Of a stretch of 64,000 nucleotides of DNA, positions 25,010 through 38,439 are shown piece by piece. The notes under the pieces were generated by a model. That model did not search any database and was not told the DNA's origin. It worked only from the letters and a program-made list of their open reading frames with translations. A program made the position numbers and the translations under genes. The DNA lies in the NCBI GenBank assembly GCA_011037195.1, contig JAAEAF010006875.1:1-64000 (forward strand), read 5' to 3'. The DNA is from Triatoma infestans (Eukaryota; Arthropoda; Insecta; Hemiptera; Reduviidae). Within the stretch, counting starts at the first letter, position 1, and each line of letters begins with the position of its first letter.

Positions 25010-25530
25010 ACAACAAGGTTTTGATCAAAATCTACCAACCGAAATTGAAGCTATACTGAATGTTTTTGTTTTTCTTTCAGTTTTAAGGGATTTTCTGGAA
25101 AACGGCTCATCGATTTTCTTTAAACTTTGTATTCTCTCTAGGCAAATAATTATCTATCATTGTTATAAAAGTGGGTAGGTCCGCAATGCTGGATATCATC
25201 AGATATTTTATCCGTCGTGGCATGCATATTGATTTTGTCCCTGGTTCGGATACTGGTGACAACTGTTGTACGACTTGGCGCAATTTCAACATTGTTTCCA
25301 ACTGTATTATATATTTCTTCTGGACGTATGTGTGTAAAAACAAAAATATCTCAAAACCAAAAAATCACAGGAAGTGCAAACTTCATATTCCGTTTAGGTA
25401 CACACCGCCTCTGATGCAAAGGTTTCGTTCAAAATCCATTAACCGGAAGTGCATTTTTAAGTAACAACTTTTTATTTCAGGTTATAGCGATTTTATCGAA
25501 AACAAGGTTTCTCGGGGACCAGTTAAGTTT
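25010..25530 (+). repeat. Family A copies around an inverted hammerhead-type repeat
   Basis: Two partial family A stretches (25035-25165 and 25370-25530, each with an 'accg(g)aa' motif and 'gattttctttaaactt' or equivalent). They surround a minus-strand piece of the 19095-type repeat at 25165-25255 ('ccgcaatgctggatatcatc', 'gtcgtggcatgcat'). Confidence 0.5.
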
Positions 25531-26879
25531 AAATTTAAAAACTGTCGCTACAAGTATTGTTTGTTTTGACAGAGAACGGCGGCTGTCGCAAAGTCCATCC
25601 AGGCATGCATGTATCAGCCCTAATTTTTTTTATAGCCAACCCAACTAAACGTTCGTAAATCTTATAATTTTGAAGAAAATTTGTCCATTTTAAAATTTAA
25701 ATTTATTAAAATAATAAATAATAAATTATTAAATTTATTGTATTAATTGTAGAAAAAGTTTTGTGAGTGTTTCATACCAGATTTATTTTTAAAAATTGCG
25801 ATATAAACATTTCTATATATTATTTATATATAATTGCATACTTGTCACTTATATCTGTCAGCTGATCCAAACAAATTGAAAACTTTCAGAAACGTCATAC
25901 ATTTTCTTGTTTTCGACAGGTTATTTTCTTGTATTAATAATAAGAAGAAATATATAATACAGTTGGAAACAATGTTGAAATTGCGCCAAGTCGTACAACA
26001 GTTGTCACCAACTGGTCCAAGAATATTCATGATCTAAAACCTGAAACATTCTTCAAGATTCTCTTTTAGCATGTAAAATATTTCTTTAGATACTTTTAAA
26101 CATCGAATTCTCTAGAAGTCTAGAAGTGTATTAATAACTTTTATACAAGTGTATAATAACTAATATACAAGTGTATAATAACTTTTATACAATATAGTAT
26201 ACAAAGGCAATTACCTCGGCAGATTCCTTTGTATACAGTAATAAATATGAAATCTATTTTTGACTTTAGATATTTCACATTTTCTAATTGTTTTAAATAA
26301 AATATAATATTTAAAGGTTCTTTTAATGATATGAACATCTGGAGATCGAGATACAATGAAAATCGATTGAACTTTAACGTGATTTGTAATTATAAACTAA
26401 ACTCTTAACTATAGAAACAACAGACGCGCTGAAAAATGCTCCTCTCTTCAAGTATGGCTGAATGTTTGTCACCAGAAAAAGAAAAATCTGGTGTAAACAC
26501 CTCCCTGCCACACGGACTTTTGCTTAATGCAGTTAATATAATTCGAAAAGTGATAAATTTTCTATATATATCAACATAGGAATTTTTATTCAATAAGTAT
26601 ACAATTGGTGGGGTATACAATGGTTAGCACTGATGGCAAAGTAGGTAGAAATTGAATATGCTCAAATTATAATCCAGAAGACAGCGCCAAAACATTGCAA
26701 AAAACTCCAAATATTATTTGAATTTTAATCGAATCCCCATCGGTCCCATTTTCGGTTTGGCCGAAATTTCTTCCAGGAGATACAATCAAATTGAAGTGGT
26801 ACATTAGAGGGATGAATGACGCTACTCTTCCCTCTAAATACCCCCCCCAAAATCAATTTTTCTTGGAAAATGTTTCAAA

Positions 26880-26995
26880 TAAAAGTGATAGATATTTTCT
26901 GGTATTTTATCCGTCCTAGCATGCATATTGATTTTTGTGCCTGACCGGTTTCGGATTTTCATCCATCGTCAGAGCAAATTCACCAAGTTCGTATA
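26880..26995 (-). repeat. Penelope-like/hammerhead repeat copy
   Basis: Inverted relative to 19095-19265. On the minus strand 26942-26973 reads CTGACGA, stem GGAT/ATCC with a GAAA loop, GAAA, palindromic CCGG and the GTC triplet, a clean short-stem-III hammerhead core. Confidence 0.6.
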
Positions 26996-27035
26996 AAGAG
27001 TTCACTTCAACGTAATCAACGTAAACTAAAAACTA

Positions 27036-27480
27036 CAAAACTAAAAACTACCTAGTGCACGAAATTATAAAATTATTGGAAACTTTTTCATCTTTCATCT
27101 TTCCATGGGTCCCTGCACATATAGGAGTATCGGGAAACGAGGAAGCCATGCCAGGAAAGAAATCAGTGGTTAAATGCGGATGCTAAATATCTTGTCCCGC
27201 TATCAGTACTTTCTATTAAAGGAAGAGCGCTCCTATTAGAGGAATGGCAACAATTGTATGAGCAGGAATCACTGTATAAAGGCAATTTCCATTTCACATG
27301 CGACCGCGAGTGGGTGTTAGTCCGTGGTTTAGGAAGTCTGGGCTGAACAGAAAGCAAATAATAAATCTGACACGGTTAAGAACAGGGCATGCACTAGTCA
27401 ACAAAATTTGAAAATGTTTAAACACTCTGTAGAGCAGAGAGTGTCTTGTAAAATTTATGACCCGTTTAGACAGAATAGCC
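27036..27480 (+). pseudogene. LINE RNase H and C-terminal fragment
   Basis: Begins with the same FPWVPAHIGVSGNEEA stretch as 24081. After stops it continues to NRKQIINLTRLRTGHALVN (about 27340-27400), the conserved 'LTRLRTGH' segment that follows RNase H in I/jockey-type LINEs. It is broken by several stops. Confidence 0.75.
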
Positions 27481-28439
27481 AATTATTTAAAAAATTTCGC
27501 AGCCTCCCTGACTTAATAAATTCAAGAAATCTGGCATATTATAAAACACTTCTCACAGTTTTAAAGGAGGCTAAAATTATAATTTAAAGAAGGAATCGTA
27601 CGTATAGGACTTCAAAGTATACAAAGGTATCTGACAAAATGGGTGTCTCTTAAAAGACACCTTGGTCACAAAAAAACAAAAAAATATATTATAAAATAAT
27701 GTATCAAGATGAATATGTACCAAGACATAACAGCGCTGCCAGCTATCTAAAAATATTTTCTTTTTTTTTTTTTTCTTATTCAGAAGATCATAAAATATAT
27801 ATATGTATTTCCGGTTAAAACTCAATTTTCAATATTTGATACGATCGAAATATTTCCTTTTACAGCAATGAGAGGAAGTAATTAAATTTCAATGTATAAA
27901 AACTATAATTCTTTTAAAAATATAATTTCTTCTGCTCGCATACATACCCACTGCGAAGAAGGAAGAAAAAAAAAAAGCAAAAAATACGCGGCACCACTTG
28001 GTCTGTAACTAGAATTATGTTGGCTGTGAAATTCTGAAAATTGAATTAAATTGCTGGGAAGTAAATGGAACCCAGTTTTATGATTCAGGTTTTATTACTG
28101 GCAAAGCAGTAATTTCAGAATAGTTTACAACCGTTTACACTTCCGTCTTTGCAATAAAGTATATATTTTGTTTGGTACTATATTAGAGAAATATATATAT
28201 ATTATTATATTATTATATATATATAGTATAATACAAAAGAAAAATTATTGATAAATAAATATCGGAATAAATATTAACGAGAAATAATTTTTTATAAAAA
28301 TAAATATTGTAGTTGCGTGAAACTATCGCAAGACTCCAATTAAAAAAAAAAATTCTAGTTTGAATCATTCACAGACCTATCTAAATAACAAAATTATTTT
28401 CCTAAACTTCAATTTTTATTCTTTTGTCTGAACTCATTA

Positions 28440-28600
28440 ATATTGAGGTTCTGGAGTTTATCTATTAACCGGAAGTACTATTTTACTGAATCTTTTTTTT
28501 TTTATACATAGTTTTTTTTGCAATATTTTGTCGAAAACGATTTCAACGATTTTCTTTAAACTTCACATAGATAGTATACGATAAAAAATACAAGAGAATA
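28440..28600 (+). repeat. Family A dispersed repeat, copy
   Basis: 'attaaccggaagtactattttac' followed by 'cgattttctttaaacttc'. Confidence 0.6.
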
Positions 28601-29172
28601 AATAACCTGTCGAATTTCTTCTACGACGTTTTCTAGGTGTTTTCAATTTGTTTGGATATGCTGGACAGATGATGTAAGCGACAAGTATGTGAAAAGTAAA
28701 CATATAAACCTACTATCTATATAAATAAATGCCTATTACTTTCAAGTGAAATATTTTGCCGGATAAATTTATTTTTGCGACGTACTGAACGGGGAGGGGG
28801 ACCTATCAGATAAATTTAAATTAAGCTGCTAGTGTTGGTTGTGACAGAGAGCAATGCACACCAGTCACCTTAGTAGGGTATTCATGTATAACCCTTCAAA
28901 AACCTTTTCTTAGATTCCATAAATGATTTACATCAGATTTTATACAAGAAATCAATATTTAATTTTATTATAAATTAGGAAAAAACATTTTTAGTGCATT
29001 GCTATTTTCACGAATATTTCCGGATTTTTTTCTAGTTACTTACTTACCGGATAAATTGAATATATTTATCAGTGATTAACAGTTATCAAATATATATATA
29101 TATAGTTATATATTTATTTATTTCAATTTATATAATTAAGAGGCGGTTTCTTATTACTAAAGTGAAATTCAA

Positions 29173-29403
29173 TTGGATGATGACAAATTTATTTCCCCCC
29201 TAGGTTTGAAGACATTTAACATTGGAAATCCGCCTTTTACAGGAACTCTATTAAAGTCTAACCACTTGTATACTCCAATACAAACTTTTCAAGATGTATT
29301 GGCGCGGGGTGGAAAGCTTGTTAAGTCCAAAAGTTTATCTTTGAGAGATTGTTGCTTGCAATCCATCCAATCTCACAGAACCAAGTTTGGATATTGTTTC
29401 TAA
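29173..29403 (+). CDS. Unrecognised 76-codon ORF
   Basis: The ATG-initiated stretch reads with mixed composition (ISPLGLKTFNIGNPPFTG, TFQDVLARGGKLVK). No domain recognised, no promoter seen, and no homologous copy in the window. A chance ORF cannot be excluded. Confidence 0.15.
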   Translation: MDDDKFISPLGLKTFNIGNPPFTGTLLKSNHLYTPIQTFQDVLARGGKLVKSKSLSLRDCCLQSIQSHRTKFGYCF

Positions 29404-29829
29404 TCTTGCTGATTTACTTGTTTGCTTTTAGTATCTTTTTGTTTTATTTTTTTTTTTTTTAGTATTATAAAGGCGGTGGTATTAAAAGTTAGCTCTGTGA
29501 GCGTGGATAAGAAATACATAATAGATGGGGGATTGTTAATGAAATTAATCCTTCGCAGAGAGAAAGTGAGATAGATAAAGTAAGAAAGAAAGGAACTAGA
29601 ATTAAGAGATTAGTTCTTGGAGTTTTTGTTTTCTTACTACTTGTAATTCGTTATTTAACAAAATTTTATGTATTCTTTATTATTTTTTTTTATAAATAAC
29701 GGCAAAAGCTTGCCATAAATATCAGATATAGGATATATACATGTATAATAAACAAGTGGAAAAGCTACAAAGCTGTAGCACCCGCAAAAATAACTTTACT
29801 CACTTATTATCACCCTCCTAGATTATTAA

Positions 29830-29925
29830 CTCAGGAGCAAGTCACAAGGTTATTGGCGCTTCAGACGTTTGGGAGGATTGTTGGGGAAGAGAGGCACCGC
29901 ACAAGAGAGTTGGATAGCTAGTAGA
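29830..29925 (+). repeat. Family C dispersed repeat, copy 2
   Basis: Diverged copy of 13325-13450 (see there). Confidence 0.5.
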
Positions 29926-30009
29926 GATGCAATGGTTCGAAGGAGGTAAAGTTTTGATTTTTAGGAGATTGAGAGGCTCGGCAGCAACCCCGCAAATCTA
30001 CACGTAGAT

Positions 30010-31300
30010 CCACATTGGTTTAAGTGGAATGTCGCTTGTTTTCTCGTTTTACTCGTGATGTTTTATTAACAGCAGTGTAGAAAGTCGTGTGAATGTTACA
30101 CAATAGAGCTGTTTCGAAATTAAACCATTCATTATATTTTATTTAAATAAAGAGACAAAACTTCAAATAGTTTATTTAAACAATGAAACAAGAACTAAGT
30201 GTCCTCGTATTGGCTTTCTGCGGTGGTTGGAGAAATGCAGAAGAAGGGGCCAGACAGCATGTCCAAATGTGGTTGTTCTTTTGTTCCTCCCATTTTTAAA
30301 CAACAGACACTGCGGTTTTAATTGAACAGACAGACACCCAAACATTTTGACCCGCTTTAAATGTCTTTTATGTTATTTGATTCAAACTTTTATTTAAACA
30401 AAAAAAAGTAACTCTATTTAAATAAAAACACAATTTCCTGCGAACACTTTTGTTTGTTTAAAATTTCTCTTGAAATCAGTTTGAAATTGTGTACAATAAA
30501 ATTAAAAATAAATAAAAAAATTGCCTAAAGTACAATCTGTTTGTTTCCCTTCAATAATGTGATGGATTCAACGATGGATTCATTGTTTTTTTTTAGTTTT
30601 TCGCGACTTTTCTCAAACAACTTGTAATGGAATCGTTTGATGTGATTCCTGATGTAGTAGATGTCTTGAAGAGGGCGGAAGTTAGTTGAGAGATTTTGGA
30701 AGTTAGTGCATCGAATTATTAATACGGATTTTATAAAAATAAACTGTATTTTAACAATAATTTTAACGTATAAATGGTAACTAATAACTAGCACAATACT
30801 TAGGAATAAATAGAAGATAAATAAGTAATAAATTAGAATGATAAAATAAACGAACTAAGATGCTCTACTAAAAGATAATAAGTTTAAATGAAACTGTGTA
30901 TAGTCGCGTAAACTGCTGCTCGTGTATATGGACGTGCTCGTATCGTCGTATAAGATATAATGATCCTCTCGTTGTATATGATAGAGTTTATATATCGGTG
31001 TTGGCCACACTCACACCAAGACATCTGTCCTAGTGTGCGACCTTGTGCGACCTTCGTAGTTTGCTGACCTTATTTAGGTCAGTGGCCAATCTTATCGGTG
31101 CTTGCTTTGATGTAAAGTATTGAAAAGAGCTTTGTTGTTTGTTTGGCCGGCATTGTCTTGAAGACGGCGCTGGTTATAAATTGCTCTTTTATTACTGCCA
31201 TCCTTTGTTAAGATAGCATCTGGCTGGAACCACTTTGACATTGGTATGACTTTCCATGTCATTACAAACTCCACACAGTTTTTTTTCAATCAATCCAGTT
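30010..31300. other. No gene seen
   Basis: AT-rich. A repeated 'tttatttaaa(ca)' phrase at 30135-30440 may be a degraded repeat. No domain found. Confidence 0.45.
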
Positions 31301-31319
31301 TATTAGTTCCAGCTTTTCA

Positions 31320-31560
31320 ACATTGAATTTTAATCGAAAGTGCACGTTTTGAGGTTTTCAGTGGTTTTTTAAAATGTCCTTTGCATAAATAATGTATAAG
31401 TAACTTGCGATCGATTTTATGCTTTCTCACCTTCCATTACATAACCAATCAATTCTGTTTGTTTAATATTTTTCTGAGAAAATTGATTTTAGAGATATTC
31501 TGGAGAGAATGGTGGACATTAGGCATTCCTCTAAAGTGCCATTTCCATGATTTGTACACT
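31320..31560 (+). repeat. Family A dispersed repeat, diverged copy
   Basis: 'tttctgagaaaattgatttt', 'ttctggagagaatggtggac' and 'attcctctaaagtgccattt' in family order. Confidence 0.5.
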
Positions 31561-32189
31561 TCCGCCACATTCTAGCGAATTGAATATTAGACAAAATTCT
31601 TAATTTGCAGGATATCGATTGATTGGAGTAACAATGCAGATGATGAAGATAGAATATGTCCAAAGATAATACAGAAATTATTATATATCGATTAACTTTA
31701 TGCTAACATATATATATTTCGATTTAGTATACATATGAATAAATTATAATATATTTCGATTTAGTACACACATACGTTCTAATGTTAAATCAGATTGTGG
31801 TTTAATGTATTTTGATTCAGTTAGAGTATGAGCTATTGCATCTATAGTGATGATGCTATATTCATGAATAATGAGACTTAGATAATATGATCGGTGATTA
31901 ATACAAATCATTTTAGCAAACATTATAATACACAATTTCCTAACGCTAACCTAAATGAAATTAGGTTACATTACAATAAAATAAATTAACAAGTGTGTAA
32001 TCCTATCAGAATTTTTTTCATGTTACTCGTTCCGCGTCGGCTTGTATATTAAAGTGAAATTCATAACCACTTAATGTATTCACATTTCCATCTCTTGAGA
32101 GGCTTCACAACGCAATCCAAAGTATGCATTTCATTGCTAATGTCATGTTTTTACTTAACGCAGCATAAACGTTATTAGTACTTTCATTG

Positions 32190-32400
32190 TTTTTTTAAGG
32201 CGCGTAAACATCCAAGGGCTTTTGGCTTTTGGCATGTATCCCAAGGACAGTGTTCTCTCATTGTAGACTACACTGTCAAATGAGTGTTCTGACGGTACAG
32301 TAAGTGAGATGTAGAGGCTCCTAGGAAGAGAAAAGCTAAGGGCAGCTGCACTCAAATCTGGGTCCATCGCGTGGAAGTCCATTGCACTCCACTAGCTCAT
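32190..32400 (-). repeat. LINE 3' terminus
   Basis: On the minus strand it ends in 'ggatgtttacgcgccttaaaaaaa', the same terminal phrase as 1470-1500. The upstream 170 bp are GC-richer and contain broken coding-like sequence. Confidence 0.55.
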
Positions 32401-33059
32401 AACTTCTGTTATTTTCATTACTAAAATGGTCCCTTTCATCTATTATTCTATTTTATTCACTTCAAAAGCTGTCTATTTAAAGAAGTATTTTCAGTTTGAA
32501 CAATCATCACAAAAAAATAAAAAAAAACTATTCAAATAAAGGAATTCACTGGGAATTCATTCTTTTATCTAGTTTTCAGAAAAGCTATTGAGAATACAAG
32601 AAAAAAAAGACTAGAGGCTATTATTTGTAAGTGTGAAACAATTGAGATTTCAATATACTTACACCCACGTAACGTGAAGACCCAATAAAACAGACGTGAT
32701 CAGCTTCTTGAACAACTTCTTTGGAACTCAGAGAAGAATTTATTACCTGGATGGCTGGCACTAGAAGATATTTGAATGGTGAACATATTCTCTTTTTATA
32801 TGCAGTTCTGTTGCATTTTTATTGTTTCTGCAGCCATCTTCAGATAGCAGTCGGTATTCAGATGATGATGACTTTATAAAGTGAGTGTATATTGCTTTTA
32901 ACATTATTGCCAGGATTGTTCTGGTTTTTTGTCTGTTATCTAAATCGATAGCTGCTAGTGTTATTAAAAAGAAAAGTTATAGTAAATTTGTAAAGAACGT
33001 AAAATTCACAAATATTCCAAGTTTATTAATTTTAATGGTAGAATCATCTTTGATTTATT

Positions 33060-33135
33060 TCATTAATAAATGATGATGATGATGCTAATTATTATTGATA
33101 TTAATTAATTAATTATTATTAATTAATTAATTGCG
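33060..33135. repeat. GAT and TTAA simple repeats
   Basis: A short (GAT)n run followed by repeated ATTAATTA units. Confidence 0.7.
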
Positions 33136-33149
33136 ATTGAGTCAAATTG

Positions 33150-33385
33150 TCTAAATTGAATTTTCAACGAAAATAACATATATTGAAGTTCCCTAAATAC
33201 GGAGAAAATATGTTTGCCGAAACAACTTTATGTTATGTATGCGTGTGTGTGCGTGTGTGCAACGCGTCTGACATGAATATTTCCATCAAAATTTATCAAC
33301 AGGAAGTGCGATTTCCCTGTTTTATTTTTTCAGTTATTCGCTAAAATGGTTCCCAAAATTTTCTTTAAACTTAGTGTATTATCAA
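33150..33385 (+). repeat. Family A dispersed repeat, copy
   Basis: GT-rich centre, 'aacaggaagtgcgatttccc', 'cagttattcgctaaaatgg' and 'attttctttaaacttagtg'. Confidence 0.6.
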
Positions 33386-34397
33386 AATTCATTTCAGGAA
33401 TCGCTATCTTAGAATCAGTGCAGTTCCACAATGTATTAATAAGTGTATAATATCTTTGCAAATAACTTGTAGTTATTATTTTATTAGAATATATTTATTG
33501 TTAGCAGTGGTGACTACTTTCTTATTTCTGGTACTTCCTTCTTAAACATATATACTTACAAACCCTTTACTAAACCGCTCGTGCTACACCAACTACTGCT
33601 ACAAACACACAACAACAGCACACCAAACACATTTCAGGTGTTAACCAACATTTGTCCTACCATACTATATTTATGTTAAGGGTAACTGAATAAAAATTTG
33701 CAATTTCATAATTGCATTAAGGCAGTAATGGAAAAAGTCGTATTAATGATTCACACCAGATTTTTTTCTGTTTGTGTGTGCGCATGTATGGGGGCGGTTA
33801 TATCAACTATAGAGGCCAATAACGATGTTAATTACTATCTCGAACTGTTTGGAACTTCGAGCTATGATGATGACGATGATGATGATGATTATTATTATTA
33901 TAATTATAATAGAGGGTCAGATATGTTCACGTACATGTGCATGTATATATTACATGTTTAGTCCTCGAACGAGGTTATTTATGTCCAATATCGACGGATT
34001 TAGTGTTTTGATTTTTAAATCAAAACATTAAATATATTCTAATAAAATATATTCTAATATGGGTGTATTTCACATTGAAGACAACCCATATTATTATTAT
34101 TATTATTATTAATCCCGACCTTTAACGTTTGGATTTAAATGAGGAACGGCATTGGCCTAGGTACCTTATGTTACATACCATCTGACAAAATTAATAGAAA
34201 TTAACTATTCTTAGAAACATAATTCAGGCAATCTGACAGAATGTCCACAGCTATGACGGAGTTGAATATTGGTCATTAAATATTTTTTTGTAAATTTCAT
34301 TTATATTATAATTGTAATTGAATTAATTGGATGGCCAATGATTAATAAAATGGCCTTATTTATTTATATAAAACTGGATTACAATATAATCACTTAT

Positions 34398-35850
34398 GTT
34401 GTGGTGGTTGGTTCCGCAGAGCTGGAAAGCATCAGAGACATTTTCCTTCCGTGGTAGCCTGCTTCATTTTGTGGACATCGACCAGTTTCGGGCGTTCACC
34501 CATCTTGATGCGTTTTTCAGACAGTGTGACAACACAGACTTGCACAGAGCAAATTCAGTTTTACACACTGTGGTGTTTTTAACTGTATTTAAAACCAACC
34601 TCATAAACTAGGTCAAGGAGTATGGTCAGCTGGGTAGGAAAACACGTGTTTGGGTTGTTAAAGGGCAAATTTTCCTTACAATGGAAACAACACATGGGGT
34701 GTAATTTTTAAACTCTGTTGCTGGAGGGAGATTACTTTACAATTAACTAGTCAAAATAAAATATAAAATATAAAAATAAATTAAAAATTAAATTAAATAA
34801 CGATTTAAACTAACATAATTTAAAATTAAGCGATTTTTATAATTAAGTTTCTTATAATTATGCATTGCAGTCAATAGTTCACTTTTTACAAAACATTCAT
34901 ATACGGCATCCACGCACGCATGTGGATGGTTTCTTATAATTAAGCTTTTTATATATTATGCATTCCACCTTATTTCACCCTTTCAACATTATTTTTGTAT
35001 TTTTTATTTATTTTTTTAAATATATGTATACAAATAGCAGATCTAAAACTAACCTAAAATTAAAATCTGTGTAAGAACTATTTGGTGCATGTATAATGTT
35101 TTTGTAATTGCGTTTATAATGTAAGTGCGTACTCTTCCCACAGTAGCAACAGAAACGCAATTACATTATACATGCACAAGTGCAAACATTATACATGCAC
35201 CAAATAGTTCTTACACAGATTTTAATTTTAGGTTAGTTTTAGATCTGCTATTTGTATACATATATTTAAAAAAATAAATAAAAAATACAAAAATAATGTT
35301 GAAAGGGTGAAATAAGGTGGAATGCATAATATATAAAAAGCTTAATTATAAGAAACCATCCACATGCGTGCGTGGATGCCGTATATGAATGTTTTGTAAA
35401 AAGTGAACTATTGACTGCAATGCATAATTATAAGAAACTTAATTATAAAAATCGCTTAATTTTAAATTATGTTAGTTTAAATCGTTATTTAATTTAATTT
35501 TTAATTTATTTTTATATTTTATATTTTATTTTGACTAGTTAATTGTAAAGTAATCTCCCTCCAACAACAGAGTTTAAAAATTACACCCCACGTGTTGTTT
35601 CCATTGTAAGGAAAATTTGCCCTTTAACAACCCAAACACGTGTTTTCCCACCCAGCTGACCATACTCCTTGACCTAGTTTAAGAGTTTAGTTTTAAATAC
35701 AGTTAAAAACACCAGTCAGTGTGTAAACTGAATTTGCTCTGTGCAAGTCTATGTTGCCACACTGTCTGAAAAACGCATCCTGAAGATGGGCGAACGCCCG
35801 AAACCGATCGATGACCACAATGAAACAGGCTACCACGGAAAATGTCTCTG
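34398..35850. mobile_element. 1.45-kb palindromic fold-back element with about 11-12-bp target duplication
   Basis: Two arms of about 700 bp are near-perfect inverted copies around a centre at about 35110-35180. For example, 34610-34740 (ctaggtcaaggagtatggtc to gagattactttacaattaac) is mirrored at 35540-35690. Direct 'ataatcacttat' copies flank it (34386-34397 and 35851-35862). Outer ends are the same sequence as the 6109-6430 hairpin, but the interior is unrelated AT-rich sequence. A hammerhead-like motif lies in the right arm. No coding frame of note. Confidence 0.85.
35780..35809 (+). ncRNA. Hammerhead-like motif in palindrome arm
   Basis: CTGAAGA, stem GGGC/GCCC, GAAA, CCGATC. The stem-III palindrome CCGG seen at 6356 is mutated here, and the left-arm partner (34470-34508) has lost the CTGAAGA box. 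Confidence 0.4.
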
Positions 35851-36449
35851 ATAATCACTTATACTGTCTGCCTGGGTGGTACTTGACCCCACCACCTTCA
35901 TGATAATATGTTTTTTTTGGGACAAATGAAGAATAAAGAAATTTGTCATTTTATATAGAATTATAATAAACAGGAATAAGTGAATGTCACGTGAGTTAAT
36001 TATTGATAGAATCATATAATGACATCGCATCCGGGAGAGAAAAAAAATTAATGGAATAAAGAACATCCCCCTTCCTTAAAAGTGGGAAGAAAAAAATATA
36101 TTTTAACCGACTCACAAACAGAAATTAGTATAATGTTGACGTCATTGGGAATCTGTCAAAAGCTGTAGGGGGGTATTTTGATAAATGGGACTACACTTTA
36201 CACCCATTGACTGACGACCTCCCCACCCCCACACAAACACTGAGTCAGGACAAATTTGACATTTATTGAGGAGACCTTCTTTAACTCCATATAATTATTC
36301 ATTTTTAGGAAGAAATATTTTAATAAAATTATAGTAATGAAAGCTCTGACCAGTTAACATTCCCTTTAATGTTTTGCTTCTGTTCAGGCAAAAACGCATA
36401 TTAAGTGTTGTTATTATCTTATCTCTATCACTGTTACCGTATCACACAC

Positions 36450-36485
36450 TGTCTCTCTCTCTCTCTCCCTCTCTCTCTCTCTTTT
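36450..36485. repeat. (CT)n microsatellite
   Basis: A CT dinucleotide run with few interruptions. Confidence 0.85.
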
Positions 36486-36746
36486 GCTGAAGGAGAAAAT
36501 CATTTAAAATTAAGATCTGAAATGATATCAATTACTGGAGAACCAAAGGCAAGGTTGAAGAGTCTTGCAATGCTTCAAGCATTGCTTATAAATATTATAT
36601 ATGTGGTAAAAGCATGCATTGTACTTAAGTTGTACTTTAGAGGAATGCTTAACGTTACCGCTCACCCCTCCCCCAATAAATCGCGTGAAATACCCTCATG
36701 ACTTTCTCTTACTCCAAATTAATACAAGTCCAACAAACAAAATTTT

Positions 36747-36882
36747 AAGCGAATAAACTGAATTTGCTCTGTGCAAGTCTGTGTTATCACACTGTCTGAC
36801 AAACGCATCCTGAAGATGGGCGAACGCCCGAAACCTGTCGATGACCATAAAATGAAGCAGGCTACCACGGAAAATGTCTCTG
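36747..36882 (+). mobile_element. Single-arm copy of the fold-back family with 12-bp target duplication
   Basis: One arm only of the family at 6109 and 34398, in one orientation. It is flanked by direct 'aaacaaaatttt' copies (36735-36746 and 36883-36894). It contains a hammerhead-like core (36810-36839: CTGAAGA, GGGC/GCCC, GAAA, CCTGTC). A truncated single-arm copy with its own target duplication argues for insertion by reverse transcription. Confidence 0.75.
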
Positions 36883-37079
36883 AAACAAAATTTTCCAAAA
36901 ATTTGCAATGTTAGTAACGTTTAACTCGATTGGCCATAAAAAAGGTGGTAGTGGTTATATCTGTGTGGATGTTTGTTGGGGAGCACCCTCTGTCTCTAAG
37001 AACTTTGCAGTTTAAATTTAAATCTAATGAGAGGCCTCTAAAATAGTTATTTATTTATTTCTTTTTGAAAAATAATTCA

Positions 37080-37560
37080 AATAAAAGTGAAACGTTTTTA
37101 TCAGTGAGTGAGCGTTGAAGTTTAAAGAGAATCGTTACAGCCGTTTTCTATAAAACTCTAAAACCTATTCTTATAAAGTTGCATTCCTAATTAATCGATT
37201 TTCTTCAAGTTTGGAATTCTAGCAAAGCTTCTAATGTATATTAATGTAGTTGGTAAAAATCATACATTGTACGGAAGTGGTACTTTATAGACAGGTACAC
37301 TTCCGTTTCGGATGCGGTGGTAGTATGTACACCACGGATTACCAAGTTTGAACTTCCTGTAATATTTCGTTTTTGAAATATTTGGTTCACACATACACAC
37401 ACATACACATATATATATATATATATATACAGACAGATCATTCGTGAAAAACTCAATTTCGAAAATTTGAAACGATCGCCATGTTCCCTTCTACTAAATG
37501 TACAAGGAAGTAAAAAAAAAATCAATTTTTCCGGGGAAAAGCTTCAAATAAAAGTAAAGA
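37080..37560. repeat. Family A dispersed repeats, with AT/CA microsatellite
   Basis: Conserved family blocks on both strands ('aaaagtgaaacg', 'acttccgtttcggatgcgg', 'aagtttgaacttcctg', 'aaaaactcaatttcgaaaat') and an AC/TA run at about 37390-37430. Confidence 0.55.
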
Positions 37561-37572
37561 AGATTTACGAAA

Positions 37573-37633
37573 TTCAAAGGAGTACCGCAAGGTAGTATCC
37601 TGGGTCCAATATTATACGCAATATACTACAATT
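37573..37633 (+). pseudogene. LINE reverse transcriptase domain-4 fragment
   Basis: A plus-strand frame reads FKGVPQGSILGPILYAIYYN and then a stop. This is the GVPQGS-x-LGPILF box of LINE reverse transcriptases. Only about 20 codons survive. Confidence 0.75.
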
Positions 37634-38439
37634 AGAGAAAGTAAAAAGCTAAGCTTTTCTAGTTGGACAGTTAATGAGACGTATGTGTATTTATGTAGCA
37701 AAGCTTGGCAAAATTTGTCACCTACAGAAGATTAACGTTGTGAAAATACGTACACAAATGACAGACAGACTGACAGATATGGCACTCTCATTTACATACA
37801 AGATTGTCAAATTTTCTAAATATAGCCGCCAATACTAAATAGGTACAAATGTAATCTTAAATAGCTTAATTTCTATGATTATTAATATATTCTGTTTTTG
37901 ATATAAAGAATTTATTTTATTTTGAATACATTTATATAAATAGAATTACATAATGTAAGAGACTGCCCTTGTCATCAACAGAATTAAATTCAGAATTTAA
38001 TAACAAGTATTACATTCACATTACAAATATCGCTCATGCTGTACATTCATAAAGTGTGGAACTTCTAAACTTACAAGTCTGCCTCCATCATCTACTCTCA
38101 GAATATGTTTTTAACTGCGACAGAGACGCGTATTTGAAAACAAAGATTTTCTTTAGTTTCTGCATTAGATTCATAAATTTAATTCATTTTAATGTAATAG
38201 TTTGAGACACAGGCATAAAACATAATTTACAAAATACTTCCAAAAATGTATAGTGACTACTTACTTGGTCTTAATCATTCAATTATTTATTAAATTAATA
38301 AACTATTGAGCATTTCCTTTTCGCCATCTCTTTAAGTGTATAAACAGTGAATAAATATATGGGTGAAGTTGTAGAGTTTGGGTCATTCAGCTACCTATAA
38401 AACACCATTAAATGTTATGTTTATGGAAGGAATAGCTGG

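Noticed and set aside
33698..33961. 87-codon ORF with an Asp/Tyr run
   Set aside because: The acidic run is a GAT/TTA simple repeat; no domain.
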